Under the pieces are notes generated by a model. That model had not been told where the DNA came from, ran no database searches, and saw only the letters and a list, made by a program, of their open reading frames with translations. The position numbers and the translations under genes are program-made. From Parapedobacter soli (GTDB lineage Bacteria > Bacteroidota > Bacteroidia > Sphingobacteriales > Sphingobacteriaceae), in NCBI RefSeq assembly GCF_025460835.1, contig NZ_JAMXAY010000015.1:1-64000 (forward strand): a DNA stretch of 64,000 bases, in the 5' to 3' direction. Positions 1-7,164 of this stretch are shown piece after piece (positions within the stretch are counted from its first letter, which is position 1; each line of letters opens with the position of its first letter).

Positions 1-181
1 GACTTCAAAAAAGAAATATTGGGCTTTTTAAGGGTTGACTAAATAGGTCCACTTGATGTTCAATTCTGAATAAAGAGGTGATACCGCCGGCTAACATGCC
101 GATAACCAGTATCGTTGTGATGGTTCGAAAAGCAATAATCCGCGCAGTGGAGGCCGTCATTCTGATGATGTCTTTTCCCAT
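1..181 (-). CDS. DoxX-like membrane protein, N-terminal part (short, possibly frameshifted)
   Basis: Reading leftwards from an ATG at 181 gives about 58 codons with one clear membrane segment (ITTILVIGMLAGGITSLF) and a charged N-terminus, which resembles the start of short DoxX-like quinone-related membrane proteins. The frame meets TGA at 7-5, just after a run of six T (plus-strand A). The residues before it (PLKSPIFLF) look like the start of the second DoxX segment, so a homopolymer frameshift is possible and the gene may continue off the left edge. An ECF41-type promoter lies 40 bp upstream (222-247), which supports real transcription. The family call is by resemblance only. Confidence 0.45.
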
Positions 182-219
182 TTTTCAACTGTTTTTGTCA
201 ACTCGTGATTTACACCTAC

Positions 220-295
220 AAGACGTTGTCAATGATTACTTGTGACAAAAAAGCCGGCTTTTTATGACAAGTGCCGTAATTTTTCGGGATTTACC
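220..295. repeat. Imperfect direct repeat, copy 1 (with 3078-3158)
   Basis: About 75 percent of positions match copy 2 over 76-81 bp. Shared blocks include AAGACGTT, TTGTGACAAAA, TGCCG and GGGATTT. This copy contains an ECF41-type promoter and the last codons of the sigma-factor gene (the NPEKLRHLS end). Confidence 0.75.
222..247 (-). promoter_or_regulatory. ECF41-type promoter before the DoxX-like gene
   Basis: On the minus strand TGTCACA (247-241) is followed after exactly 15 nt by CGTC (225-222). The motif reported for ECF41 sigma factors, as I recall it, is TGTCACA, about 16 nt, CGTC. The expected transcript start is about 30-35 nt before the ATG at 181. The same arrangement recurs at 3080-3105. 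Confidence 0.7.
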
Positions 296-1125
296 AAGTA
301 ATATATATTGGCGATTTTAGCATCCTCACCAATATCTATGGCAATCAACGCATCGGGAGACTTGCCGTCATGCTGGTGATAAAACGCTGCACCGCTCAGT
401 CCATTTATAGATAGGAAGTCCATTTTATCATAAGCCGGCCCACGCTTCGCGCTCCCGGTCAGTAACTTCACGACGTCGCTCTTCCCCGATAAGGGCATTA
501 AGATCGCAGGGGCATTTCCGCCACCATCTGCATACGCCGTTACGTCGTCGCGTAGCAATCCGATAATTTTCTCCAAATTTCCGCTTAAGCAAGCATCCAG
601 AAATTCCCGGAGGATTTTTTCGTGCTCGCCGGCATCAACGGTAAACCTGCTTTTTTCCAATAGCAATTTCTTCTTCGCACGATGGAAATATTGCCTGCAT
701 TGATCTTGGGTAATTTTAAAAATTTCGGATATGTCGGTATATGGAAGGTCGAAAGCCTCTCTTAGAATCATAACTGCCCTTTCTATCGGGGTGAGTTTTT
801 CCAACAAGTAAAGGAATCCGATGGACAGTCTGTTCTTCGGATCCTCTTCCGCTGGGTCTAAAGCCGATTGAACAGGTTCGGGCAGCCATGTTCCAATATA
901 GTTTACTCTTTCTTTTTTAAGCTTCCTTAAGTGGGAAATGCATTTGTTGCTGATCGTACGTATCAGATAAAACTTCACGTTCTTAACGTGCGACTTATCC
1001 GATTCCATCCAGCTCGCATAGGTTTCCTGCACCATGTCTTCTGCGTCCGAAACCATGCCCAGCATATTGTAAGCAATGGAAAAAAGCATGCCCCTATACT
1101 GGTCGATCTCTTCTTTTTGTAACAT
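262..1125 (-). CDS. ECF41-family RNA polymerase sigma factor with fused SnoaL-like domain
   Basis: An alternative sigma factor of 287 aa. Region 2 covers residues 10-75 and has the SDAEDMVQETY core helix. Region 4 covers about 105-160, and a SnoaL-like C-terminal extension covers about 165-287. ECF41 proteins lack a separate anti-sigma factor and are controlled by this extension; its family signatures are both present, DGGG at 200-203 and NPEKL (family NPDKL) at 279-283. It is the last gene of a tight leftward set (osmC, EthD, cupin, GNAT, sigma) whose upstream promoter carries the ECF41 motif, so autoregulation is likely. ECF41 genes are commonly linked to redox or DoxX/carboxymuconolactone-type genes, which fits this context. 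The inducing signal cannot be read from sequence. Confidence 0.9.
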   Translation of the reverse strand: MLQKEEIDQYRGMLFSIAYNMLGMVSDAEDMVQETYASWMESDKSHVKNVKFYLIRTISNKCISHLRKLKKERVNYIGTWLPEPVQSALDPAEEDPKNRLSIGFLYLLEKLTPIERAVMILREAFDLPYTDISEIFKITQDQCRQYFHRAKKKLLLEKSRFTVDAGEHEKILREFLDACLSGNLEKIIGLLRDDVTAYADGGGNAPAILMPLSGKSDVVKLLTGSAKRGPAYDKMDFLSINGLSGAAFYHQHDGKSPDALIAIDIGEDAKIANIYYLVNPEKLRHLS

Positions 1126-1132
1126 GGGCTAT

Positions 1133-1570
1133 CTATTCATCGTTAAAGGCCAAATGTGCATCGGGACAATAGATTTCCAGTATATTGGATGGATCCGCGA
1201 GGTCCTCAAATTGAAATTGACGATACAGGCCATGTGCATCGCTTGTATTGAGCATCTTTCTTCTTAGACGCCGGAACCAGGGCTGCTCGGTAATATAGGT
1301 TAGCATTTTTTTGGAAACACCCTGCCCCCGATAAGCAGGCAATACAAAAAAATCGGCAACCCATCCAAACGTATGGTAGTCGGTGACGATCCTTACAAAC
1401 CCGACCTGTTTGTCGTTTAAAAAGGCTCCAACACAGCATGAATGCGTCAGCGAACGGTCTACCGTATCAAAGGAAATACCCCTGGCCCAATAGGAGTCTT
1501 CCGTCAAGAAGCGATGGATCATGGCAACATCCATATATGCCTTACCTGTTTTGATGGTTACTTCAAGCAT
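1133..1570 (-). CDS. GNAT-family N-acetyltransferase
   Basis: 145 aa, the usual size for a single GNAT domain that transfers an acetyl group from acetyl-CoA to an amine. The central strand FGWVADFFVLPAYRGQGVSK includes the acetyl-CoA pyrophosphate loop (YRGQGV, residues 80-85, fitting Q/RxxGxG). A C-terminal segment (HGLYRQFQFEDL) matches motif B. The acceptor is not predictable. The gene ends 7 nt before the ECF41 sigma-factor start and follows the cupin gene after 52 nt, so it probably belongs to the same stress operon. Confidence 0.85.
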   Translation of the reverse strand: MLEVTIKTGKAYMDVAMIHRFLTEDSYWARGISFDTVDRSLTHSCCVGAFLNDKQVGFVRIVTDYHTFGWVADFFVLPAYRGQGVSKKMLTYITEQPWFRRLRRKMLNTSDAHGLYRQFQFEDLADPSNILEIYCPDAHLAFNDE

Positions 1571-1622
1571 ATTTATTGAATGACACTGAAAAGATTAACA
1601 TAAATACTCAATGAATGCATAC

Positions 1623-2030
1623 TTACATGGTTGATTCAAACCACTTTACAATCGACGGCATGTTTCTTTCAAAACCACCCGGAATGAAAAAATTCAGCAC
1701 CCCCGCTTTGCTTCGTGTTCGGTTGGAAAAATCATGGGTTGTTTTAGCAGGTATCCTGACGAATGTCCCTTTTTCTGCATCAATCCACCGGTCTTCCACC
1801 AAAATGGAGACCGTACCTTCAAGCACATAAAAGATTTCGTCGTTTGCCTCGTGCTGATGTGCTCCGACACCCTTTTCATCGGGTTCAAGCCACCATTCCG
1901 AAATACTGTACTTTTCTGCCGTTTCTTGCTCATCGGCTTTAAAAATGGCCGTCATCGTACCGAAATCATAGCGCCTACCGCGTCCTGCTTTTAAAACCAA
2001 AGCGTCCTGACAGTTGTTCTTATGGTCCAT
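1623..2030 (-). CDS. Single-domain cupin protein
   Basis: 135 aa with one cupin beta-barrel. Motif 1 is HQHEANDEIFYVLEG, giving the H-x-H and downstream Glu metal ligands, and motif 2 contains the His of THDFSN. Small cupins of this type bind a divalent metal and act in diverse oxygenase, isomerase or sensing roles, so no substrate is proposed. It lies 9 nt after the EthD lipoprotein gene in the leftward operon ending with the ECF41 sigma factor. A stress or aromatic-compound role would fit the neighbours but is inference. Confidence 0.85.
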   Translation of the reverse strand: MDHKNNCQDALVLKAGRGRRYDFGTMTAIFKADEQETAEKYSISEWWLEPDEKGVGAHQHEANDEIFYVLEGTVSILVEDRWIDAEKGTFVRIPAKTTHDFSNRTRSKAGVLNFFIPGGFERNMPSIVKWFESTM

Positions 2031-2039
2031 GGCTAATCG

Positions 2040-2474
2040 TTACTCGTTTGTGGTGGCACGTATTCGTTGTTTAATTTCATTAATCTGTATAATTGGCTGT
2101 ATATTCGTATAATTCTTAAAATCATTAATAATTATATCCCTGTTTTGCGCTATCGCTTTATTATATTCAGCAATATCTTTAATATAAAAATAACCGATGG
2201 CCACAAATGGCGCTTCATCATTAACCGTCCTGCCTGAAATGCCGTTATCAATCTCGTAAAATTCCAGATTCTGCCCTAAAAGCCCGGCCACCATAGGCAT
2301 ATGCTTTTTTTCGTAATAGTCAATGTCAAAGGTCTTATCTTCTCCATTAGGATAAAGTATAACTACTTTAAACATTCCAGCCTCCCGGGCAACGGAACGT
2401 TTCAATTGCCCACTTTTGCAACTTATTAGCCCGAATAAGGCCAGGCATAACGATAGAAATTTTAGTTTAATCAT
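2040..2474 (-). CDS. EthD-domain lipoprotein
   Basis: 144 aa. Residues 1-19 form a lipoprotein signal (FGLISC, predicted lipidated Cys19). The rest matches the EthD/ferredoxin-like fold: VVILYPNGEDKTFDIDYYEKKHMPMV has the Y-x-x-x-H-M-P motif, and VAIGYFYIKDIAEYNKAI is the second half. EthD proteins are small dimeric alpha-beta barrel proteins linked to ether or aromatic degradation and generally work in the cytoplasm, so the lipid-anchored form is unusual. The gene lies between osmC (40 nt upstream) and the cupin gene (9 nt downstream). Confidence 0.8.
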   Translation of the reverse strand: MIKLKFLSLCLALFGLISCKSGQLKRSVAREAGMFKVVILYPNGEDKTFDIDYYEKKHMPMVAGLLGQNLEFYEIDNGISGRTVNDEAPFVAIGYFYIKDIAEYNKAIAQNRDIIINDFKNYTNIQPIIQINEIKQRIRATTNE

Positions 2475-2514
2475 ATTGGAAGCTTATTTAGTTACACGGT
2501 CCTAGGGTCGTCTT

Positions 2515-2985
2515 CTATTTTACAGCCACTTTCGGGTGATGTCTTACCGGAAAGTTTACGGAATTAGCAATAAAGCAAAGCTCATTCGCTTTTTTATGCA
2601 ATTCGATGGCTTTATCAATCATATTCGATTCCTTCACCGTTACGCTTGGATGAAGCGTCACCTCAATGAATTGCCCACCGCCGTTTGACGTTTCAACCAT
2701 AACTCCTGTTGCATTGTCTTTATAAGCGGTCACGATGATCCCTGCGCCTGAACACAGATGCAGATACCAAAGCATGTGGCATGAAGATAGCGCCGCGACT
2801 AAGAGGCCCTCCGGATTATATTTGTGCTTATCCCCAAGAAAAGCGGGGTCGGCTGATCCCAGGATTTCAGGTTTGTTTTCCTCATTAATCCGATAACTCC
2901 TCTCGTAGCCGCTATAATGACTGGTGCCTGCTCCAGTATTTCCAGTCCATTCAATTGTTGTCTGATATTGATGTCGATCTTGCAT
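2515..2985 (-). CDS. OsmC/Ohr-family thiol peroxidase
   Basis: 156 aa OsmC-like protein expected to reduce organic or fatty-acid hydroperoxides using two cysteines. The peroxidatic Cys69 lies in AALSSCHMLWYL and the resolving Cys137 in ANELCFIANSVNFPV; the 68-residue separation and flanking residues fit the family. It is the first gene of the leftward operon and has an ECF41-type promoter at 3080-3105. The leader from the predicted start point to the ATG is about 90 nt. Its position as lead gene suggests the ECF41 circuit responds to peroxide, quinone or thiol stress. Confidence 0.9.
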   Translation of the reverse strand: MQDRHQYQTTIEWTGNTGAGTSHYSGYERSYRINEENKPEILGSADPAFLGDKHKYNPEGLLVAALSSCHMLWYLHLCSGAGIIVTAYKDNATGVMVETSNGGGQFIEVTLHPSVTVKESNMIDKAIELHKKANELCFIANSVNFPVRHHPKVAVK

Positions 2986-3077
2986 AATTAGTGAATGATG
3001 CCATTTACCTTCTCCTGCCGTATATTTTTTGTCGTCATTTTTTATTGATTTCGCCGATTAATGACTTAATAACTATA

Positions 3078-3158
3078 AAGACGTTATCAACAGTGATTTG
3101 TGACAAAAGATAAGCTGTTTTTTTCGTGGCAAGGTGCCGCGGTTCTTAGGGATTTGCC
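3078..3158. repeat. Imperfect direct repeat, copy 2 (with 220-295)
   Basis: Second copy of the 80-bp element, carrying an ECF41-type promoter before osmC. Read on the minus strand it also encodes N-P-stop-E-P-R-H-L, matching the NPEKLRHL end of the ECF41 sigma-factor gene in copy 1. It is therefore likely a relic of a second sigma-factor 3' end, now supplying the last residues and stop of the YfiT gene. Confidence 0.7.
3080..3105 (-). promoter_or_regulatory. ECF41-type promoter before the osmC operon
   Basis: On the minus strand TGTCACA (3105-3099), 15 nt, then CGTC (3083-3080), the same spacing as the copy at 222-247. It is placed to drive osmC, EthD, cupin, GNAT and the sigma-factor gene itself, forming a positive feedback loop. 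Confidence 0.7.
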
Positions 3159-3664
3159 CTAGACACTAATCTTATATGCGCCAAATGGTGCTTGCAATGC
3201 CATGCATACAGGGCAACAACTTCACCCAACGGAACTGGCCGTCCGTGTTCAGGGTGGACATACGCCCTTTTCAGATCCCCGTCATCGAGGCTTTCAAGCA
3301 ATATGCCCCATCTTTCGTGTAATCCTTTTAAAAGACTCAACGAGGGTGCCAGATGAGTCGTGCTGTCAGGCAATGCTGCCCACAGTGCCTCTCGATAGGG
3401 CTTGATTACCGGATTTGTTTCTGTAAGCGCTAATTTAAAACGTATAAAGGCATTCATGTGGCTGTCCGCACAATGATGGACGACTTGCCTTACCGTCCAT
3501 CCGTCTTTTCGGTAGGGGGTATCCAACTGTTCATCCGTCAATGACAGGACCTCCTTGTTAATTTCCTGCGGGAATCCAGCTATCACCCCTATACAACTCG
3601 AAAGTTCCTGCTTAGTGATGAGTTTCGGCTTTTTAAACCGTCCGATAGGGTATCTTAAGTCCAT
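3146..3664 (-). CDS. YfiT/DinB-family putative thiol (bacillithiol) transferase
   Basis: 172 aa four-helix DinB-superfamily protein starting MDLRYPIGRF; an upstream in-frame ATG at 3706 would add 14 low-complexity residues and is less likely. The three-His metal site typical of YfiT/BstA appears in VRQVVHHCADSHM and WHCKHHLAHI. Characterised relatives are Zn- or Ni-dependent bacillithiol S-transferases that detoxify electrophiles. The last residues (ANP) and stop codon come from repeat copy 2, so the C-terminus may have been altered by recombination. The gene reads towards the ECF41-controlled operon, but the repeat with its promoter separates them. Confidence 0.85.
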   Translation of the reverse strand: MDLRYPIGRFKKPKLITKQELSSCIGVIAGFPQEINKEVLSLTDEQLDTPYRKDGWTVRQVVHHCADSHMNAFIRFKLALTETNPVIKPYREALWAALPDSTTHLAPSLSLLKGLHERWGILLESLDDGDLKRAYVHPEHGRPVPLGEVVALYAWHCKHHLAHIRLVSRANP

Positions 3665-4106
3665 AGTCTCTGTGTCTGTCTCGTGTCTCATCCTACCGCT
3701 TCCCATTCATTTTCCAAACGGTTCGTTCTCCATATGTGTAACAAGGTAGAGTATTTTATTTGAAAACCCATATTTATTATCGTACCAGCTAATACAGATT
3801 ATAGACCATAAGCTCCCAGGGCAAACAATAAATCAAGCCTTTTTTCTTTTACTGCTTAAACCTCATCAAAAATGTACCTACCTGAATAGTATACTTAAAA
3901 GTAGGTGTTGTTGCGTATTATACCAAGATTTATGCATGAAGCCTACCTCATGGCTATACAACCACTTCTACAATGCTAAGCGGACTTGCGTCCCTGGATT
4001 TAAGCGGGTACAACTCGCCGCTGAAACACTCGAAAAAGGACAATCCAAGCAGGACAATTACCGACACCCGAACCATCCGGCTACTGACTTCGTGGGTCCG
4101 AAATTT
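3665..4106. other. 442-bp gene-free region with an operator-like element
   Basis: No convincing gene was found on either strand. At 3875-3908 there is a cluster of symmetric elements: TACCTACCT, the 8-bp palindrome AGTATACT (3888-3895) and AGTAGGTG. TACCTAC and GTAGGT form inverted arms around the central palindrome. This resembles a regulator-binding site that has lost its gene. The remaining 3940-4106 segment codes only for short, unconvincing frames. Confidence 0.5.
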
Positions 4107-4742
4107 TTATTCCCCCATGCTCAATAGCTCAATGTTGTTCCTGTTCAGTTTAATCTTGCCCTCGTTTTCCAACGCCTTCAAAAGCCTTGAAACCACAACG
4201 CGTGAACTGTTCAGTTCGTAGGCAATTTCTTGATGTGTCTTGTTTATCGTTTGGGATGAATTGATTTTACTTGTTTCCAAAAGATAATGGTAAAGGCGTT
4301 TATCCATGTTCATGAATGCAATATTGTCAATCGCCGCCAACATCTCGTTAAACCGGTTATGGTAACTCATGAATACGAATGCCCTCCAGGTTTGGTAGTT
4401 ACCCATCCAAGATTCCATATAGTTTACCGGGATCATGGCCACCAAACCATCGGTTTCAGCTACTGCCCGGATCTCGCTTTTCTTATCGCCCATACAGCAC
4501 GCAAGGGTCATGGCACAGGTATCTCCCTTCTCAATAAAATACAACAACAATTCTCCTTCATCAAAGTCTTCACGCATGATTTTTATCGCTCCGTTAATCA
4601 GCAAGGGCATCGTCTTGATGTAGTTCCCAATGTCGATCAGCACTTCTCCTTCCTTAAATTCCACCAACTTGGCTACCGATGAAATCTCATCAATCAACGC
4701 CGTCTCGAAAATGGGGCCATACGTATCCTTGATTATCTTCAT
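4107..4742 (-). CDS. Crp/Fnr-family transcriptional regulator of the sulfide locus
   Basis: 211 aa from the ATG at 4742; a GTG at 4751 is an alternative start. It has an N-terminal cNMP-binding-like beta-roll (about 10-115), a long dimerisation helix, and a C-terminal winged helix with recognition helix NSSRVVVSRLLKALENEG. In the beta-roll the segment DTCAMTLACCMGDKKSEIR places Cys76, Cys82 and Cys83 close together, which suggests thiol, persulfide or metal sensing rather than cAMP binding. The gene is divergent from the TauE exporter, and the 309-bp gap holds two copies of a GTAAC-based operator motif that recurs before the persulfide dioxygenase. Regulation of that locus is inferred from site placement. 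Confidence 0.85.
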   Translation of the reverse strand: MKIIKDTYGPIFETALIDEISSVAKLVEFKEGEVLIDIGNYIKTMPLLINGAIKIMREDFDEGELLLYFIEKGDTCAMTLACCMGDKKSEIRAVAETDGLVAMIPVNYMESWMGNYQTWRAFVFMSYHNRFNEMLAAIDNIAFMNMDKRLYHYLLETSKINSSQTINKTHQEIAYELNSSRVVVSRLLKALENEGKIKLNRNNIELLSMGE

Positions 4743-4906
4743 ATTTAACACGCTAAATTATTGTAATCCTTTCCTAAAACACAAAGTGAAGCATACGAAT
4801 ATAACGCTCTCCACGTCAATATTTGCCTATTGTGGCATCATTTTATTATAAAAACCATTACCATTCAATATGCGTTGTAAAGCTAATGATTAACGAAAAA
4901 TAGATG

Positions 4907-4923
4907 GGTAACAAATGTTACCG
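4907..4923. promoter_or_regulatory. Crp/Fnr-like operator, site 1
   Basis: GGTAACAAATGTTACCG, a near-perfect dyad (GGTAAC, 4 nt, GTTACC). It is the most symmetric of three related 17-bp motifs and lies between the divergent Crp/Fnr and TauE genes, 62 bp before site 2. Confidence 0.7.
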
Positions 4924-4984
4924 ATACAACGTTTCGTGGTTAGTTCTGGCCATTTCCTACGAAAAAAGTAAAAAACAACCGCTG

Positions 4985-5001
4985 TGTAACACATGTAACT
5001 G
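4985..5001 (+). promoter_or_regulatory. Crp/Fnr-like operator, site 2
   Basis: TGTAACACATGTAACTG matches site 3 at 15 of 17 positions. It starts exactly 37 bp before a -7-like box at 5022, so it would be centred near -41, the usual class II activator position. No TTG -33 box is present, which fits activator dependence. Confidence 0.7.
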
Positions 5002-5021
5002 ACCAGCTTTTTGGATTGGTG

Positions 5022-5029
5022 CAGATTTG
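5022..5029 (+). promoter_or_regulatory. -7 box of the TauE-SQR promoter
   Basis: CAGATTTG, one mismatch to the Bacteroidota TAnnTTTG consensus, 22 nt before the ATG at 5052 and 37 nt from the start of operator site 2. Confidence 0.5.
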
Positions 5030-5051
5030 TACCCTAAATCAGAAGCATGAT

Positions 5052-5846
5052 ATGGAAATAGCTGGTTATATATCGTCCATTTTAATAGGTGTTGCTCTTG
5101 GTCTCGTCGGCGGAGGGGGCAGCATTCTTACTGTACCTGTCCTTGTGTATCTTTTTAACATTGATGCTGTGATGGCTACGGCGTATTCACTTTTCATAGT
5201 AGGTAGTACCAGTATTGCAGGGTCATTCTCCTATTTCAAAAAGGGGTTGGTCAATATTCGGACCGCTATTGTATTCGGTATCCCGTCCATAGTTGCCGTT
5301 TATCTCACCAGAGCTTACATTGTTCCCACCATTCCGATCGAGATATTCACTTCCGGTGATTTTACCTTCACCCGAAGTATGTTACTCATGGTACTGTTCG
5401 CCATTTTGATGATCGCGACTTCCTTTAGCATGATTAAAAAGAAGAAAGAAGTGGTGGAAGAAGTTTCACAAGCACAAAGGTTCAATTATCCCCTCATATT
5501 GATTGAGGGAACCGTAGTCGGAATCTTAACGGGTCTTGTCGGTGCAGGCGGGGGCTTCCTCATCATTCCTGCGCTTGTTCTGCTCAGTAAATTGCCGATG
5601 AAAGAGGCTGTTGGTACTTCATTGGTCATCATTGCCGCAAAATCACTGATCGGCTTTTTCGGAGAAAATAATGAAACCCCAATGGATTGGACATTCCTGT
5701 TGGTCATAACCGTATTCGCCATTATCGGAATTTTTATCGGGATGGTATTGTCAAAGAAGATCGATGGAAACAAACTCGAACCTGCATTTGGTTGGTTTGT
5801 GCTGGTTATGGGCATATATATCCTGATTAAAGAAATTTGGCTATAA
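5052..5846 (+). CDS. TauE/SafE-family sulfite/organosulfur exporter
   Basis: 264 aa integral membrane protein with about 8 predicted segments in two homologous halves. Each half has the family's glycine-rich loop, GLVGGGGSILTVPVLV near the N-terminus and GLVGAGGGFLIIPALV in the middle. I take the ATG at 5052 (MEIAGYIS) as the start, because the longer frame begins at TTG 5016 and would overlap the predicted promoter. TauE/SafE carriers export sulfite, sulfoacetate or related anions. Placed directly before sulfide:quinone oxidoreductase and persulfide dioxygenase, it probably removes sulfite made by persulfide oxidation, as TauE does in cst operons. Confidence 0.9.
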   Translation: MEIAGYISSILIGVALGLVGGGGSILTVPVLVYLFNIDAVMATAYSLFIVGSTSIAGSFSYFKKGLVNIRTAIVFGIPSIVAVYLTRAYIVPTIPIEIFTSGDFTFTRSMLLMVLFAILMIATSFSMIKKKKEVVEEVSQAQRFNYPLILIEGTVVGILTGLVGAGGGFLIIPALVLLSKLPMKEAVGTSLVIIAAKSLIGFFGENNETPMDWTFLLVITVFAIIGIFIGMVLSKKIDGNKLEPAFGWFVLVMGIYILIKEIWL

Positions 5847-5856
5847 AAATATTACC

Positions 5857-7116
5857 ATGATGAAAACACATTATCAAATACTGATAGTCGGAGGCGGAAC
5901 AGCCGGTATCATGACCGCTGCTAAACTGCGAAGAATGAAAAAAGGGTTACAGCTTGCCATTATCGAACCCTCGGAAACCCATTACTATCAACCTGCTTTT
6001 ACATTGGTTGGAGCAGGTGCGTATAAAATGGAAAAGACGAAGCGGCAGGAAGCCACCCTCATCCCAAAAGGAGTCGATTGGATCAAAGATAAGGTGAATG
6101 GGCTATCGGCAGAAAAAAACCTTGTCTCGACCAAAAATAGCGGCAATTTTTCCTATGATTATCTGGTGCTTGCACCCGGGCTTATCTACGATATGTCGTT
6201 GATAGAGGGGCTGTCTGAAGCATTAGACAAGGGTGTTGTATGCAGCAATTATATCGACCCCGAATACACTTGGAAACTGTTGCAGAAGTTCAAAGGAGGC
6301 AATGCCATCTTTACACAGCCGGCAACACCGATCAAGTGCGGCGGAGCACCGCAGAAGGCGATGTACCTTGCGGCCGATCATTTCAAAAAACAGGGGATTT
6401 TGGACAAAACGAATATTGTATTCGCCACGCCGGGAACGGTTATTTTTGGAGTAAAGACCATTGCGGATACCTTGACGAAGGTGATCAATCGTTATGGTGT
6501 CGATCTACGTCTATATCATACACCGGTAAAAATCGATCCGGAACGTAAACGGGTATATTTTAAGGATAATACACCCGATGCTTCAAAAACATCTTTGTCT
6601 CCCATTATAGACAGTGCTGCCCGCGATGGAGGTCTTATTGAAGTTCCATTTGATTTTCTGCATCTCGCTCCACCACAGGTACCCCCACCGTTTATCCGTG
6701 AATCAAAGTTATCCAATGAAGATGGGTGGTTGGATGTCGATATAAACAGTCTGCAACACAAAAAACACCCCAACATTTTCGGCCTTGGTGATGCGACAGG
6801 GGTCCCTACCGCTAAAACCGGAGCGGCAATCCGTAAACAAGTACCCGTGGTTGTCGACAATATTCTTTCACTCATCAAAGGAAAAGAGGCAAACAACAAA
6901 TCCTATATGGGTTATTCATCGTGTCCTTTGGTAACCGGTTACGGAAAGATGACTTTGGCCGAGTTCAACTACAAAAACGAATTTACCCCCGACCCCATGC
7001 TGAAGTACATGCTCATCAACGACAGTGACAAAGAACATTGGCGATTGTGGATACTAAAAAAATACATGCTCCCCTATATGTACTGGAATAAGATGATGAA
7101 AGGAAAAGACATTTAG
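5857..7116 (+). CDS. sqr: Sulfide:quinone oxidoreductase, type II
   Basis: 419 aa FAD flavoprotein that oxidises H2S to a persulfide and passes electrons to quinone. The N-terminal Rossmann motif is ILIVGGGTAGI (8-18). The two redox cysteines appear in the same settings as in human mitochondrial SQOR: Cys161 in TPIKCGGAPQK and Cys356 in YSSCPLVTGYG. The C-terminal amphipathic segment (LPYMYWNKMMKG) also matches the type II membrane anchor. The gene starts 10 nt after the TauE gene and is almost certainly cotranscribed with it. An ATG one codon later is an equivalent start. Confidence 0.93.
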   Translation: MMKTHYQILIVGGGTAGIMTAAKLRRMKKGLQLAIIEPSETHYYQPAFTLVGAGAYKMEKTKRQEATLIPKGVDWIKDKVNGLSAEKNLVSTKNSGNFSYDYLVLAPGLIYDMSLIEGLSEALDKGVVCSNYIDPEYTWKLLQKFKGGNAIFTQPATPIKCGGAPQKAMYLAADHFKKQGILDKTNIVFATPGTVIFGVKTIADTLTKVINRYGVDLRLYHTPVKIDPERKRVYFKDNTPDASKTSLSPIIDSAARDGGLIEVPFDFLHLAPPQVPPPFIRESKLSNEDGWLDVDINSLQHKKHPNIFGLGDATGVPTAKTGAAIRKQVPVVVDNILSLIKGKEANNKSYMGYSSCPLVTGYGKMTLAEFNYKNEFTPDPMLKYMLINDSDKEHWRLWILKKYMLPYMYWNKMMKGKDI

Positions 7117-7127
7117 CTGACAGCTAG

Positions 7128-7144
7128 TGTAACTAATGTAACTG
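7128..7144 (+). promoter_or_regulatory. Crp/Fnr-like operator, site 3
   Basis: TGTAACTAATGTAACTG, 12 nt after the sqr stop codon. Its start is exactly 37 bp before the TAAATTTG box at 7165, the same geometry as site 2, and again there is no -33 TTG. Confidence 0.75.
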
Positions 7145-7164
7145 TACAGGTAGCATAAGTAACA

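Noticed and set aside
3936-4221. Two overlapping plus-strand frames of 63 and 82 codons
   Set aside because: They overlap each other and the end of the Crp/Fnr gene, lack promoter support and resemble no known protein; composition looks non-coding.
5016-5051. Longer TauE start at TTG 5016
   Set aside because: It would place the start inside the predicted -7 box at 5022 and adds residues not typical of the family.
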